64,000 nucleotides of DNA from Trinickia acidisoli (GTDB lineage Bacteria; Pseudomonadota; Gammaproteobacteria; Burkholderiales; Burkholderiaceae), in NCBI RefSeq assembly GCF_017315725.1, contig NZ_JAFLRG010000001.1:3720001-3784000 (forward strand). The letters are read 5' to 3'. Below the pieces are notes generated by a model. It searched no databases. It was not told where the DNA came from and saw nothing but the letters and a program-made list of their open reading frames with translations. Positions 1 to 9,445 of the stretch are shown in pieces (position 1 is the first letter of the stretch; every line of letters begins with the position of its first letter). The translations under genes were made by a program, and so were the position numbers.

Positions 1-1
1 C

Positions 2-1321
2 CTGCTCGAGCACGTGGCCGATACGCTGGCGTTCTACGCGCCGGCGGTTCACGATCCGTCGGGCGGCTTCTTCCACTATTTCAAGGACGACGGCACCGTC
101 TACGATCGCAGCACGCGCCACCTCGTGAGTAGCTGCCGCTTCGTCTTCAATTACGCGATGGCGTACCGCCATTTCCGCGATCCGCAATACCTCGACTACG
201 CGCGTCACGGCCTTGCGTTCCTGCGCGACGGACATTGGGACCCGCAGCACCGCGGATACGACTGGGAGATCGAGTGGCGCAACCGCGAAAGGCGCACGAT
301 CGACGGCACACGGCACTGCTATGGGCTCGCGTTCGTGCTGCTCGCGCAGGCGCATGCCGCGATGGCCGGCATAGAGGAAGCGCGGCTGCAGATCGCCGAA
401 ACGTTCGAGCTGATGGAGCGCCGCTTTTGGGACCCGGCCGCGGGCCTCTACGCCGATGAGGCGACGCCCGACTGGCACGTCTCGACCTACCGCGGCCAGA
501 ACGCCAACATGCACACGACCGAAGCGCTGCTCGCGGCTTACGAGGCGACGGGGCATCTCGTCTATCTCGATCGCGCCGAGCGGCTGGCGACGAACATCAC
601 CGAACGCCAGGCGAAGCTCTCGCACGCGCTCGTCTGGGAGCACTTTCACGCCGACTGGTCCGTCGATTGGCATTACAACGAAGAAGACAGCTCGAATATC
701 TTCCGCCCGTGGGGCTTTCAGCCGGGGCATCAGACGGAATGGGCCAAGCTGCTCTTGATCCTCGAGCGCCACCGCCCACTGCCTTGGCTCGTGCCGCGCG
801 CCGTCGAGCTGTTCGACGCCGCGCTCACGCACGCCTGGGACGACGAGCACGGCGGCCTGTGCTACGGCTTCGGCCCGGACGGCAAGATCTGCGACCACGA
901 CAAATACTTCTGGGTCCAAGCGGAAACGCTGGCTGCGGCGGCACTCCTCGGTCACCGCACGGGCAGCGAGCGCTTCTGGGATTGGTACGACGAGATCTGG
1001 GGCTATAGCTGGACACACTTCGTCGATCATCGATACGGCGCCTGGTATCGCATCCTCACGTGCGACAACCGCAAGTACAGCGACGAGAAGAGCCCCGCCG
1101 GCAAGACCGACTATCACACGATGGGCGCCTGCTACGAAGTGCTGAACGCGCTCGTCGAAACGCATGGCGACGCGACGGGCACGCCGGCTCGGGCGATGCA
1201 GCCGGCGGGCGGCAGCAACGGCAGTGGCAATCGCAGCGGCAATCGCAGCGGCAGCGGCAGCGGCAGTGGCAGTGGCAACGGCTTCGACGGAAGCGGCGAC
1301 GCGCTCGCGAACCGAGCTTGA
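2..1321 (+). CDS. AGE family epimerase/isomerase (N-acylglucosamine 2-epimerase-like), 5' end outside window
   Basis: The open frame continues to the left edge, so the true start is upstream; a GTG at 14 lies inside the same frame. The visible protein is rich in Trp, His and Tyr and has the alpha/alpha-barrel pattern of the N-acylglucosamine 2-epimerase / cellobiose 2-epimerase / mannose isomerase family, for example GGFFHYF near the start, NANMHTTEALLAAYEAT, and FWVQAETLAAA near the end. These enzymes epimerise or isomerise free sugars in the cytoplasm; the exact substrate cannot be read here. After about residue 390 the protein changes into a low-complexity Gly/Ser/Asn/Arg tail that is not part of the family fold. 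A PfkB sugar kinase starts 11 bp after the stop, so the two probably form a sugar catabolic operon. Confidence 0.85.
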   Translation: MLEHVADTLAFYAPAVHDPSGGFFHYFKDDGTVYDRSTRHLVSSCRFVFNYAMAYRHFRDPQYLDYARHGLAFLRDGHWDPQHRGYDWEIEWRNRERRTIDGTRHCYGLAFVLLAQAHAAMAGIEEARLQIAETFELMERRFWDPAAGLYADEATPDWHVSTYRGQNANMHTTEALLAAYEATGHLVYLDRAERLATNITERQAKLSHALVWEHFHADWSVDWHYNEEDSSNIFRPWGFQPGHQTEWAKLLLILERHRPLPWLVPRAVELFDAALTHAWDDEHGGLCYGFGPDGKICDHDKYFWVQAETLAAAALLGHRTGSERFWDWYDEIWGYSWTHFVDHRYGAWYRILTCDNRKYSDEKSPAGKTDYHTMGACYEVLNALVETHGDATGTPARAMQPAGGSNGSGNRSGNRSGSGSGSGSGNGFDGSGDALANRA

Positions 1322-1332
1322 ACGGACGATCT

Positions 1333-2304
1333 ATGCATACCCCGAGCGCAACGAGCGCAATAAGTACGGCGGCGGCCGCGGCGAGCGGCGCAAGGAGCGC
1401 GGTGCCCTGCGCTTTCCCCCACTTCGTCAGCGCGGGCGACATCCTGACCGATCTCGTCCGCACGGACGGCTCGCACTGGCGCTCGCATCCGGGCGGCGCG
1501 GGCTGGAACGTTGCGCGCGCGGTGGCGGCCCTCGGCGTGCCGACCGCGTTCGCCGGCTCGATCGGCATCGACTGCTTCTCCGACGAACTGTGGCGCGCGA
1601 GCGAGGCGGCCGCTCTGGACCTGCGGTTCCTGCAGCGCGTCGAGCGTGCGCCGCTGCTCGCGATCGTCCACGAGACGCATCCGCCCGCCTACTTCTTCAT
1701 CGGCGAGGCAAGCGCCGATCTGGCCTTCGATCCCGAATCGCTGCCGCAGGGCTGGATGGGCGCGGCGCGCTGGGCGCATTTCGGCGGCGTCAGCCTCGCC
1801 CGCGCGCCGCTTTCCGCGACGCTCGCGACGCTGGCCGCCGACCTGCGCGCGCACGGCGTGCGGATCAGTTTCGACCCGAACTACCGCAACTTGATGGCGC
1901 ACGGCTATCGCCCGATGCTCGAGACGATGGCCGCGCTCGCGGATCTCATCAAGGTGTCGGACGAAGACTTGCGCTGCCTGTTCGGCACCGACGAGGACAC
2001 GGCGCTCGAGACGCTGCGCGCGATGAACCGCGAGGCCACCGTGCTCGTCACGCGCGGCGCCGGTCCCGCCACGTTGATCACGCCGACGGAGACGATTGCC
2101 GCGATGCCGCCGCGCGTCGAAGTCGTCGATACCGTCGGCGCGGGCGACGCCTCGATCGGCGGCCTGCTGTTTAGCCTCATGCAGCGGCCCGAGCGGGCGT
2201 GGCGCGACCACCTGGCATTCGCGCTGGCGTCGGGCGGGGCGGCGTGCCGGCATGCAGGCGCCCATTCGCCGACGCTCGATGAGGTCGTCGCACTCTTGCA
2301 ATAG
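1333..2304 (+). CDS. PfkB-family carbohydrate kinase (fructokinase-like)
   Basis: 323 aa. This is a ribokinase/PfkB fold enzyme that phosphorylates a sugar with ATP. The N-terminal signature region SHPGGAGWNVARAVAALG matches the sugar-binding GGxxxN element, and the C-terminal signature DTVGAGDASIGGLL carries the GAGD anion hole and catalytic Asp. The frame is open further upstream, overlapping the epimerase, but the ATG at 1333 gives a normal family length. The first 25 residues are Ala/Ser/Thr rich and probably disordered. The preceding gene encodes a sugar epimerase/isomerase, so a mannose-to-fructose-to-fructose-phosphate type route is a reasonable inference; the substrate is not proven by sequence. 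Confidence 0.85.
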   Translation: MHTPSATSAISTAAAAASGARSAVPCAFPHFVSAGDILTDLVRTDGSHWRSHPGGAGWNVARAVAALGVPTAFAGSIGIDCFSDELWRASEAAALDLRFLQRVERAPLLAIVHETHPPAYFFIGEASADLAFDPESLPQGWMGAARWAHFGGVSLARAPLSATLATLAADLRAHGVRISFDPNYRNLMAHGYRPMLETMAALADLIKVSDEDLRCLFGTDEDTALETLRAMNREATVLVTRGAGPATLITPTETIAAMPPRVEVVDTVGAGDASIGGLLFSLMQRPERAWRDHLAFALASGGAACRHAGAHSPTLDEVVALLQ

Positions 2305-2426
2305 AGCGCGATCATGCTGACGGCAAGCCGATGCGGGCGCTAACGCGCACGGGCCGGTGCACGCCGCCGGAATCCTTCCCAAGCGCGTGCTAGGATGAAT
2401 TCATGCGTCCGAACAGGAGCGTCATC

Positions 2427-2648
2427 ATGGAAGACGTCACCTATACGAAAGGGATCTACACGGCCACGCCCGGCGTGCGCCAGCTCGGCGACGGGCGGTT
2501 CCAGGGTGTAGTCCACCTCGCGCGCGACGACGCGACCGAGCCCGAGACGACGGTCTACGAAGTCAAGGGCGCGAGCGCCACCGCGTCGGAAGCGCTGGAA
2601 GAAGCCAAGACGCTCGCGCACCAAATTCTCGGCGAAATCGAGCTGTAG
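2427..2648 (+). CDS. Small conserved-type protein of unknown function
   Basis: 73 aa from ATG 2427, chosen over an upstream in-frame ATG at 2403 because AGGAG at 2415-2419 lies 7 bp before it. The protein is soluble and acidic. It begins with several predicted strands (KGIYTATPGVRQLGDGRFQGVVHLA) and ends in a helix (SATASEALEEAKTLAHQIL). I do not recognise a named function. The next gene encodes a protein of the same size and the same strand-strand-helix plan, suggesting two divergent relatives in tandem. No signal peptide or membrane segment is visible. Confidence 0.6.
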   Translation: MEDVTYTKGIYTATPGVRQLGDGRFQGVVHLARDDATEPETTVYEVKGASATASEALEEAKTLAHQILGEIEL

Positions 2649-2727
2649 CGCGACGGCTCGCGCAGCCGAGCCGCTCACGCCCGCCTCATCGGAGCGCTCG
2701 CCGAAGTACGGCAGATGGAGGTCCAAG

Positions 2728-2973
2728 ATGGCAGAAGAGCACTTCCTATACGGCGTCTATTCGATCTATGTGCGTCCCATCGAGCTCGAGGGCACGCGCT
2801 GGGAGGCCGAATACGAAATCCGGCACCAGGAAAAACCGGTGCAGCGCTGGACCACGATCGGCGGCGATACGGGCTACGCGAGTGTCGCCGACGCGATCGA
2901 GTCCGCACATAGGCAAGCCGTTGCCGACATCGAACACGGCGCCGGCGTGCCGAAGCCGAAGGCGTTCCCGTAG
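2728..2973 (+). CDS. Small protein of unknown function, likely relative of the preceding gene product
   Basis: 81 aa. A GGAGG ribosome site at 2718-2722 precedes the ATG. The sequence YGVYSIYVRPIELEGTRWEA is strand-rich and is followed by a C-terminal helix (SVADAIESAHRQAVADIEHG). It resembles the upstream 73-aa protein in layout: an aromatic first strand, a polar middle, then an Ala/Glu-rich helix with a conserved-looking A-x-x-A-I/L-E-x-A pattern. I infer a small cytosolic fold, possibly a stress-related protein, but no function can be assigned from sequence alone. Confidence 0.6.
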   Translation: MAEEHFLYGVYSIYVRPIELEGTRWEAEYEIRHQEKPVQRWTTIGGDTGYASVADAIESAHRQAVADIEHGAGVPKPKAFP

Positions 2974-3031
2974 TCGCGCGCCGCGTTCGTGCGTGCTACG
3001 CTGCGCCCGTTCATGACGACGGGCCGCCGCT

Positions 3032-4048
3032 ATGGCAACCAACACGCACGACAAGACGCACTCGCCCACGCCCGTTCGCGAAACGGCACCGACCGGCGCG
3101 CCGCCGCGCGTGCCGCGCTCGCCCCATGCCCGCCGCGAACCGAAGCGGCACGCACCGGGCGGCAAAGGCGGCCGCATTCTGCGCACGGGCTCGGGCACCG
3201 TCGTCACGCACGGGATGCCGGATCGCACACGGCTCGACCTCTACCACCGTGCGCTGACGGCCACCTGGCCGGTATTCTTCGGCTCGCTCGGCGGCTTCTT
3301 CGTGCTGCTGAACGCCTTCTTCGCCGTGCTCTATTCATTCGGCAGCGCACCGATTGCCAACCAATCGCCGCACGGTTTCCTCGGCGCGTTCTTCTTCAGC
3401 GTGGAGACGCTCGCAACGGTCGGCTACGGCGACATGCATCCGCAGACGATCTACGCGCACGCGATCGCCACGCTCGAGATCTTCACCGGCATGTCCAGCA
3501 TCGCGTTGGCGACGGGCCTCATCTTCGTGCGCTTCTCGCGCCCGCGCGCGCGCATCATCTTTTCGCGCTTCGCCGTCGTGCGCCCGCTCGACGGCCACCC
3601 CACGCTCATGCTGCGCGCCGCCAACGCACGCCAGAACGTCATCGTCGAAGCGAAGGCGAGGCTACGGCTGATGCGCCACGAGACCAAGCCGGAGGGCTAC
3701 TCGCTCTGGCGTATCCATGATTTGAAGCTCATGCGCGAACAACATCCGATCTTCCTGCTCGGTTGGAATCTCATGCACGTGATCGACGAATCGAGCCCGC
3801 TCTATGGCGAAACGGCGGAAAGCCTCGCCGCCTGCGAGGCTTCGCTGATGCTGATGATCGAGGGCGCCGACGAAACGACGACGCAGACGATGTATGGGCG
3901 CCACACGTGGGGCTACGACGAAATCCGCTGGCAGCACCGCTTCGTCGATCTGCTGCACGACGACGAGGATGGGGTCACGCACATCGACTACACGCAGTTC
4001 GACGAGGTGATGCCGCTCGATCAGGCGAGCGAGAGCGCGCACAAATGA
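3032..4048 (+). CDS. Inward-rectifier potassium channel, KirBac type
   Basis: 338 aa. The K+ selectivity filter TVGYGD lies at about residues 129-134, between two membrane segments (FFGSLGGFFVLLNAFFAVLY and IATLEIFTGMSSIALATGLIF). The remainder is the cytoplasmic beta-sandwich typical of Kir channels (RPLDGHPTLMLRAANARQNVI). Length and layout match the structurally known bacterial KirBac channels of Burkholderia. The first ~60 residues are basic and probably disordered, followed by an amphipathic slide-helix region before the first membrane segment. The channel acts as an inner-membrane tetramer conducting K+. A strong rho-independent terminator follows directly, so the gene is probably monocistronic. 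Confidence 0.93.
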   Translation: MATNTHDKTHSPTPVRETAPTGAPPRVPRSPHARREPKRHAPGGKGGRILRTGSGTVVTHGMPDRTRLDLYHRALTATWPVFFGSLGGFFVLLNAFFAVLYSFGSAPIANQSPHGFLGAFFFSVETLATVGYGDMHPQTIYAHAIATLEIFTGMSSIALATGLIFVRFSRPRARIIFSRFAVVRPLDGHPTLMLRAANARQNVIVEAKARLRLMRHETKPEGYSLWRIHDLKLMREQHPIFLLGWNLMHVIDESSPLYGETAESLAACEASLMLMIEGADETTTQTMYGRHTWGYDEIRWQHRFVDLLHDDEDGVTHIDYTQFDEVMPLDQASESAHK

Positions 4049-4080
4049 AAAAAAGGACGACCACGGTGGCGTCCTTTTCG
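4049..4080 (+). terminator. Rho-independent terminator after the Kir channel
   Basis: AAAAGGACG (4051-4059) pairs with CGTCCTTTT (4070-4078), with further pairing inside, immediately after the channel stop codon. The A-rich 5' flank and T-run 3' flank make it a plausible intrinsic terminator. Confidence 0.8.
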
Positions 4081-4329
4081 AGAATTTGGGTGGCCCGCGC
4101 TCAGCGAACCACGATCTGACTTATAAAGGGTATCGCGTGCGAGAAACCAATGGCCGCAGAAGAAAACGCTCCCACACTCGGTCATACGCGCAAAAATCGC
4201 CGCATTAGCTAGTCATCCCGACCGAGATAGCAAAAATCCTCCCCCTTCGCCGCGAAAAAATAGAGCCTTCGCAGCCCCATGTGCGAGGCACGGCCATATG
4301 GGGAAAAAAGGATCGAAGGAGACACCGCC

Positions 4330-7300
4330 ATGACCGCCCGCCTGCCGATCGACGGCACGCCTGCTCTATCCGACTATCGGCTCACCGATAACCTGACGGC
4401 CACGCACGGCCGCATCTTTCTCACCGGCACGCAGGCCCTCGTGCGCATCATGCTCGCGCAGCGCGAACGCGACCGCGCGCAGGGCTGGAATACGGCCGGC
4501 TTCGTCAGCGGCTACCGCGGCTCGCCGCTCGGCATGGTCGATCAGCAAATGTGGAAGGCGAAGAAACTGCTCGAAGCCGGCGACGTGCGCTTCCTGCCCG
4601 CCATCAACGAAGAGCTCGGCGGCACCGCCGTGCTCGGCACCCAGCGCGTCGAAGCCGATCCCGAACGCACGGTCGAGGGCGTCTTCGCGATGTGGTACGG
4701 CAAGGGGCCCGGCGTCGACCGCGCCGGCGATGCACTCAAGCACGGCAACGCCTACGGCTCGTCGCCGCACGGTGGCGTGCTCGTCGTGGCCGGCGACGAC
4801 CATGGCTGCGTCTCATCGTCGATGCCGCACCAAAGCGACTTCACGATGATGGCCTGGCACATGCCGATCGTGAATCCGTCGCACATCGCCGACATGCTCG
4901 AATTCGGCGCATACGGTTTTGCGCTGTCGCGCTTCTCGGGCGCGTGGGTCGGCTTCAAGGCGATTTCGGAGACGGTCGAATCGGGCTCCACCGTCGATCT
5001 CGACGCGCTCACGGCGCACTGGCCCTTGCCCGCCGAATTCACGCCGCCCGCGGGCGGCCTGCACAACCGCTGGCCCGATCTGCCGAGCTTGACGATCGAA
5101 GCGCGGCTCGCCGCGAAGCTCGACGCCGTGCGCACCTTCGCGCGCACGAACAGCATCGACAAATGGATCGCCGCGAGCCCGCGTGCCGACGTCGGCATCG
5201 TCACCTGCGGCAAGGCGCATCTCGATTTGATGGAAGCGCTGCGCCGGCTCGATCTCACGGTCGCCGATCTCGACGCAGCCGGCGTGCGCATCTATAAAGT
5301 CGGGCTGTCGTTTCCGCTCGAGACGACTCGCCTCGACACGTTCGTCGAGGGCCTCGCAGAAGTGCTCGTCATCGAGGAGAAAGGGCCCGTCATCGAGCAG
5401 CAGATCAAGGATCATCTCTACAATCGGGCTGCGCAAGACCGGCCGGCCGTGATCGGCAAACACGACGCGCAGGGCGCGCCGCTCCTGTCGTCGCTTGGCG
5501 AACTGCGCCCGTCGCGCGTGCTGCCCGTGTTCGCGGAGTGGCTCGCGCGCCACAAACCCACGCTCGACCGGCGCGAGCGCGTCGTCGATCTCGTGGCGCC
5601 GACGATCCTCTCGAACGCGGCCGATGCCGTGCGCCGCACACCGTATTTCTGCTCGGGCTGCCCACACAATACGTCGACGAAAGTGCCGGAAGGCTCGATC
5701 GCCCATGCGGGCATCGGCTGCCATTTCATGGCGTCGTGGATGGACCGCGGCACGACGGGCCTCATTCAGATGGGCGGCGAAGGCGTCGATTGGGCCTCGC
5801 ACTCGATGTTCACGAAGACGCGGCACGTCTTTCAAAACCTCGGCGACGGCACCTACTTCCATTCGGGCATCCTCGCGATCCGGCAAGCCGTCGCGGCGAA
5901 CACGAACATCACCTACAAGATTCTCTATAACGACGCCGTCGCGATGACGGGCGGCCAGCCCGTCGACGGCAGCATCTCGGTGCCGCAAATCGCGCGCCAA
6001 GTCGAGGCCGAAGGCGTGTCGCGCTTCGTCGTCGTCTCGGACGAGCCGGAAAAGTACGATGGCCATCATGGCCTGTTTCCGAAGGGCACCACGTTTCATC
6101 ATCGCAGCGAACTCGACGCCGTTCAGCGCGAACTGCGCGAAACGGCCGGCGTGACCGTGCTCATCTACGATCAAACCTGTGCCGCCGAAAAACGCCGTCG
6201 GCGCAAGAAGGGCGAATTTCCCGATCCCGACAAGCGTCTGTTCATCAACGAGGCAGTCTGCGAAGGCTGCGGCGATTGCGGCGTGCAGTCGAACTGCCTA
6301 TCGGTCGAGCCGGTCGAGACGCCGCTCGGACGCAAGCGCCGCATCGATCAATCGTCGTGCAACAAAGACTTCTCCTGCGTGAACGGCTTTTGTCCGAGCT
6401 TCGTCACGATCGAGGGCGGCAAGCTGAAGAAGGCCGCCGGCGCCGCCTTCGACGAAGCGGCGCTCGCTCGCCGCGTCGACGCCTTGCCCGCCCCGCAAGC
6501 GGGGCTCGACGCCGCGCCGTACGACATCCTCGTGACGGGCGTGGGCGGCACCGGTGTCGTGACGGTCGGCGCGTTGATCAGTATGGCCGCCCACCTCGAA
6601 GGCAAGAGCGCCTCGGTGCTCGACTTCATGGGCTTCGCGCAAAAGGGCGGCTCGGTGCTCTCGTTCGTCCGCTTCGCCGCGCGCGACGAGTGGCTCAATC
6701 AAGTGCGCATCGACACGCAGCAGGCCGACGTGCTGCTCGCCTGCGACATGGTCGTCGGCGCGGGCTTCGACGCGCTGCAGACGGTCCGCCACGATCGCAC
6801 GCGCATCGTCGTCAACACGCATGCGATCCCCAATGCGTCGTTCGTGAGCAACCCCGATGCGAACCTGCACGCCGACGCGCTCATCGACAAGATGCGTCAC
6901 GCGGCGGGTGCCGAGCGGATGTCGACCTGCGACGGGCAGGCGCTGGCCGCGAAGTTCCTCGGCGATACGATCGGCGCGAACATCCTGATGCTCGGCTTCA
7001 CCTGGCAACTCGGCCTCATCCCCGTCTCGCACGCGGCGCTCATGCGCGCGATCGAGTTGAACAACGTCGCCGTGCCGATGAACAAGCTCGCCTTCGCCGT
7101 AGGCCGCCTGGCCGCGGGCGACCCCGCCGCGCTCGAAGCGATCTGGGCCGAGCGCCACGCCGTGCGCGGCACGCGTGCCGCGCAGGCGAAGGACGAACAA
7201 ACCGACGCATCCGTCGATCTCGACACGCTTGTCGCCGATCGCGAAGCCCGTCTTGCGGCCTACGGCGGAGCACGCTACGTCGAGCGCTACCGTGCGCTCG

Positions 7301-7941
7301 TCGCGCTGGCGCGCCAGGCCGACGGCAGCGTGGCGGGAGCCGACATCGCCCGCGCCGTGGCGACCACCTTCTATCGGCTACTTGCGGTCAAGGACGAATA
7401 CGAAGTGGCGCGCCTTTATACGGACTCGACGTTCCGCGAAGCCTTGGAGGCCCAGTTCGAAGGCAAGGCAGGCCGCGATTTCCGCGTGAAGTTCAACCTC
7501 GCTCCGCCGTCGCTCGCGAAAGCCAAGGCAGGCGAAGCCCCGAGCAAGAAGGCGTTCGGCGGCTGGCTGTGGCCCGTGCTCGGGGTACTCGCGAAATGGC
7601 GCGGCTTGCGCGGTACGGCGCTCGATCCGTTCGGCCGTACCGTCGAGCGCCGCATGGAGTGCGCGCTCGCCGAGGACTATGAAACGACGATGCGGCGCGC
7701 TTTCGCCGCGCTGAACGCCGCCAATGCCGAAGACGTGGCCAAGCTCGCCGCGCTGCACGCCAAGGTGCGCGGATACGGGCACGTGAAGCTGCGCAATCTA
7801 GCGAGCGTGAAGCGCGGCGAGCGCGACCTGGCGGCACGCCTCGCCCTCGAAGCTGCCACGAGCCACGCCGTGCAACAGGCGCTCGACGAAATGAAGGGCG
7901 CCGGCTCGCTGCGCGGCATTCCTGTCGTCGTCGCCAAGTAA
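4330..7941 (+). CDS. Indolepyruvate:ferredoxin oxidoreductase, fused alpha/beta type
   Basis: 1203 aa from ATG 4330, chosen because GAAGGAGA at 4315-4322 precedes it; an ATG at 4279 is in frame but lacks such a site. The enzyme oxidatively decarboxylates aryl pyruvates (indolepyruvate, phenylpyruvate) to aryl-acetyl-CoA with CoA, thiamine diphosphate and ferredoxin. The N-terminal two thirds is the ThDP-binding part; a Cys-rich Fe-S region (CEGCGDCGVQSNC, then further Cys) lies near residues 640-700; a gamma-type domain starts with GVGGTGVVTVG near residue 737. Single-chain versions of about 1150-1200 aa are usual in proteobacteria, whereas archaea use separate IorA and IorB. The gene stands alone and converges on a binding-protein gene. 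Amino-acid catabolism is the likely role. Confidence 0.9.
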   Translation: MTARLPIDGTPALSDYRLTDNLTATHGRIFLTGTQALVRIMLAQRERDRAQGWNTAGFVSGYRGSPLGMVDQQMWKAKKLLEAGDVRFLPAINEELGGTAVLGTQRVEADPERTVEGVFAMWYGKGPGVDRAGDALKHGNAYGSSPHGGVLVVAGDDHGCVSSSMPHQSDFTMMAWHMPIVNPSHIADMLEFGAYGFALSRFSGAWVGFKAISETVESGSTVDLDALTAHWPLPAEFTPPAGGLHNRWPDLPSLTIEARLAAKLDAVRTFARTNSIDKWIAASPRADVGIVTCGKAHLDLMEALRRLDLTVADLDAAGVRIYKVGLSFPLETTRLDTFVEGLAEVLVIEEKGPVIEQQIKDHLYNRAAQDRPAVIGKHDAQGAPLLSSLGELRPSRVLPVFAEWLARHKPTLDRRERVVDLVAPTILSNAADAVRRTPYFCSGCPHNTSTKVPEGSIAHAGIGCHFMASWMDRGTTGLIQMGGEGVDWASHSMFTKTRHVFQNLGDGTYFHSGILAIRQAVAANTNITYKILYNDAVAMTGGQPVDGSISVPQIARQVEAEGVSRFVVVSDEPEKYDGHHGLFPKGTTFHHRSELDAVQRELRETAGVTVLIYDQTCAAEKRRRRKKGEFPDPDKRLFINEAVCEGCGDCGVQSNCLSVEPVETPLGRKRRIDQSSCNKDFSCVNGFCPSFVTIEGGKLKKAAGAAFDEAALARRVDALPAPQAGLDAAPYDILVTGVGGTGVVTVGALISMAAHLEGKSASVLDFMGFAQKGGSVLSFVRFAARDEWLNQVRIDTQQADVLLACDMVVGAGFDALQTVRHDRTRIVVNTHAIPNASFVSNPDANLHADALIDKMRHAAGAERMSTCDGQALAAKFLGDTIGANILMLGFTWQLGLIPVSHAALMRAIELNNVAVPMNKLAFAVGRLAAGDPAALEAIWAERHAVRGTRAAQAKDEQTDASVDLDTLVADREARLAAYGGARYVERYRALVALARQADGSVAGADIARAVATTFYRLLAVKDEYEVARLYTDSTFREALEAQFEGKAGRDFRVKFNLAPPSLAKAKAGEAPSKKAFGGWLWPVLGVLAKWRGLRGTALDPFGRTVERRMECALAEDYETTMRRAFAALNAANAEDVAKLAALHAKVRGYGHVKLRNLASVKRGERDLAARLALEAATSHAVQQALDEMKGAGSLRGIPVVVAK

Positions 7942-7966
7942 GCGAGGCGAGTAAGCGCGACGAGTT

Positions 7967-7996
7967 CGGGACCCGCCGGCGACTCGGCGTGTCCCG
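7967..7996. terminator. Hairpin between convergent genes
   Basis: CGGGAC at 7967-7972 pairs with GTCCCG at 7991-7996, with an inner GCCG/CGGC pairing. It sits between two converging stop codons and may terminate both transcripts. No T-run is obvious. Confidence 0.5.
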
Positions 7997-8005
7997 CGCC
8001 TTGCG

Positions 8006-9211
8006 CTACTTCGGCGAGACCCAGCCTCCCTTCGGGCCGAGTTCACGGTAGGGTTTGAATGCGCCCTTTTCAGCAATGACGGCCATATAGACCGCGTTGT
8101 CCCGATCGCCTTTGTCGTTGAACGTGATGTCGCCCGTCGCGCCCTTGAAGTTCGAAACCTTGTGCAGCGCAGCGACGATGTCGGCCGGCTTCGTCGATTT
8201 CGCATCGGCGATCGCTTTCGCCGTCACGGCCACCGCATCGTACTCGTAGACGGAGTACGGCCCGGGGTCGGCGTGATAGGCCTTCTTATAGTCGGCGATG
8301 AAGCGGTGCGCCTTTTCCCCCGAGAGGAACTGCGGCAGCGGAGCCGTCGTGCAAATCATGCCTTTCGCGGCCGACCCCGCCGTTCTGATCAGCGTGGGAT
8401 CGGTCGTACCGTCGCCGCCCATCAGATACTTCACGGGCACCTTCAGTTGCCGGACGTCCTTCGCGATCAATGCCGCCTCGGGGTAATAGCCCGTGTAGTA
8501 GACGACGTCGGGCTTCAAGGCGCCGACATTCTTGACCACGTCGGCATAGTCCATCTGCCCGGGCGTCACCGCGTCGTTATAGACGACGTCGACGCCCTGC
8601 TTCTTCAACGCATCGACGGTGTTGTCGGCCAGCCCCTTCGAGTAGGTCGTGTTGTCGTTGATGACGGCCACCGCCTTCGCGTGCAAGACGTCCTTCATCA
8701 ACTTCGCCGCGAACGGCCCCTGCTCGTCGTCGCGGCCGATCGTGCGAAATGCATCGTCCCAGCCCTTCTCCGTGAGTTCGGGGTTCGTCGAGGCGTCCAT
8801 CACATAAGCGAGGCCGGCGCCATGAAACACGCGCAACTCGGGCAACGCCGCGCTCGAACAGTAGCCGCCCGCCACGGCCACGATGCCTTGACTGACGAGC
8901 GTCTGGGCCGCACCGGCCGCCGCATCGGCATCGCATTTGTCGTCCGCTTGCACGAGTTCGAGCTTCTTGCCGAGCACGCCGCCCTGCTTGTTGATGTCGT
9001 CGATCGCGAGCTTCGCGCCGTTGAGGATGTCATTGCCCGCCGTCGCATAGCTGCCCGAGAGCGGCACAGGCACTCCGATCTTGATCGTCTCCTGTGCCAG
9101 CGCCGCGCCGGGTGCGATCGCGACCGACAAGGCCGCCACGCCGGTGCCGGCGAGCACCGTTTGCCGTAGACGAACGAATACGCGCGACGTGTGCAGATGC
9201 CGAACCATCAT
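8006..9211 (-). CDS. Branched-chain amino acid type ABC transporter substrate-binding protein (LivK-like)
   Basis: 401 aa from the first of two adjacent ATGs at 9211, chosen because AAGGAG lies 7-8 bp upstream; the frame is open further upstream without such a site. A signal peptide ends around GAALA-QETIKIG, after which the mature protein starts in the typical way (IKIGVPVPLSGSYATAGNDILNGAKLAIDDIN). This is the type-I periplasmic binding fold of the Leu/Ile/Val (HAAT) family. No permease or ATPase genes are adjacent, so it must share components encoded elsewhere. The ligand cannot be predicted. It converges on the indolepyruvate oxidoreductase gene, and a shared link to amino-acid use is only an inference. 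Confidence 0.88.
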   Translation of the reverse strand: MMVRHLHTSRVFVRLRQTVLAGTGVAALSVAIAPGAALAQETIKIGVPVPLSGSYATAGNDILNGAKLAIDDINKQGGVLGKKLELVQADDKCDADAAAGAAQTLVSQGIVAVAGGYCSSAALPELRVFHGAGLAYVMDASTNPELTEKGWDDAFRTIGRDDEQGPFAAKLMKDVLHAKAVAVINDNTTYSKGLADNTVDALKKQGVDVVYNDAVTPGQMDYADVVKNVGALKPDVVYYTGYYPEAALIAKDVRQLKVPVKYLMGGDGTTDPTLIRTAGSAAKGMICTTAPLPQFLSGEKAHRFIADYKKAYHADPGPYSVYEYDAVAVTAKAIADAKSTKPADIVAALHKVSNFKGATGDITFNDKGDRDNAVYMAVIAEKGAFKPYRELGPKGGWVSPK

Positions 9212-9364
9212 TTCTCTGCTCCTTGTGCTTTTTATGAATGGGAGCGCGTCTCGGCCTTCGGTGCAGCGAACGTCCGAGATGGCGGCCGCGGTGCGCGTAG
9301 TGCAAGCAATCATGCGTAGCAATACGCGCACCTCGATCGCTCGAAACGGATGATGCGCCGATCG

Positions 9365-9385
9365 CGCCTATTCAGATGATAGGCG
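9365..9385 (-). terminator. Possible hairpin terminator downstream of the EAL gene
   Basis: CGCCTAT (9365-9371) and ATAGGCG (9379-9385) form a perfect 7-bp stem with a 7-nt loop, 60 bp beyond the EAL gene stop and upstream of the binding-protein gene. No T-run is present, so it could equally be an operator. Confidence 0.35.
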
Positions 9386-9445
9386 TGGCGGCGAACAGAT
9401 CAAAGCCGGCGTGCGGCACCTGACGACGGGCTTGCGGGGGAGAAG

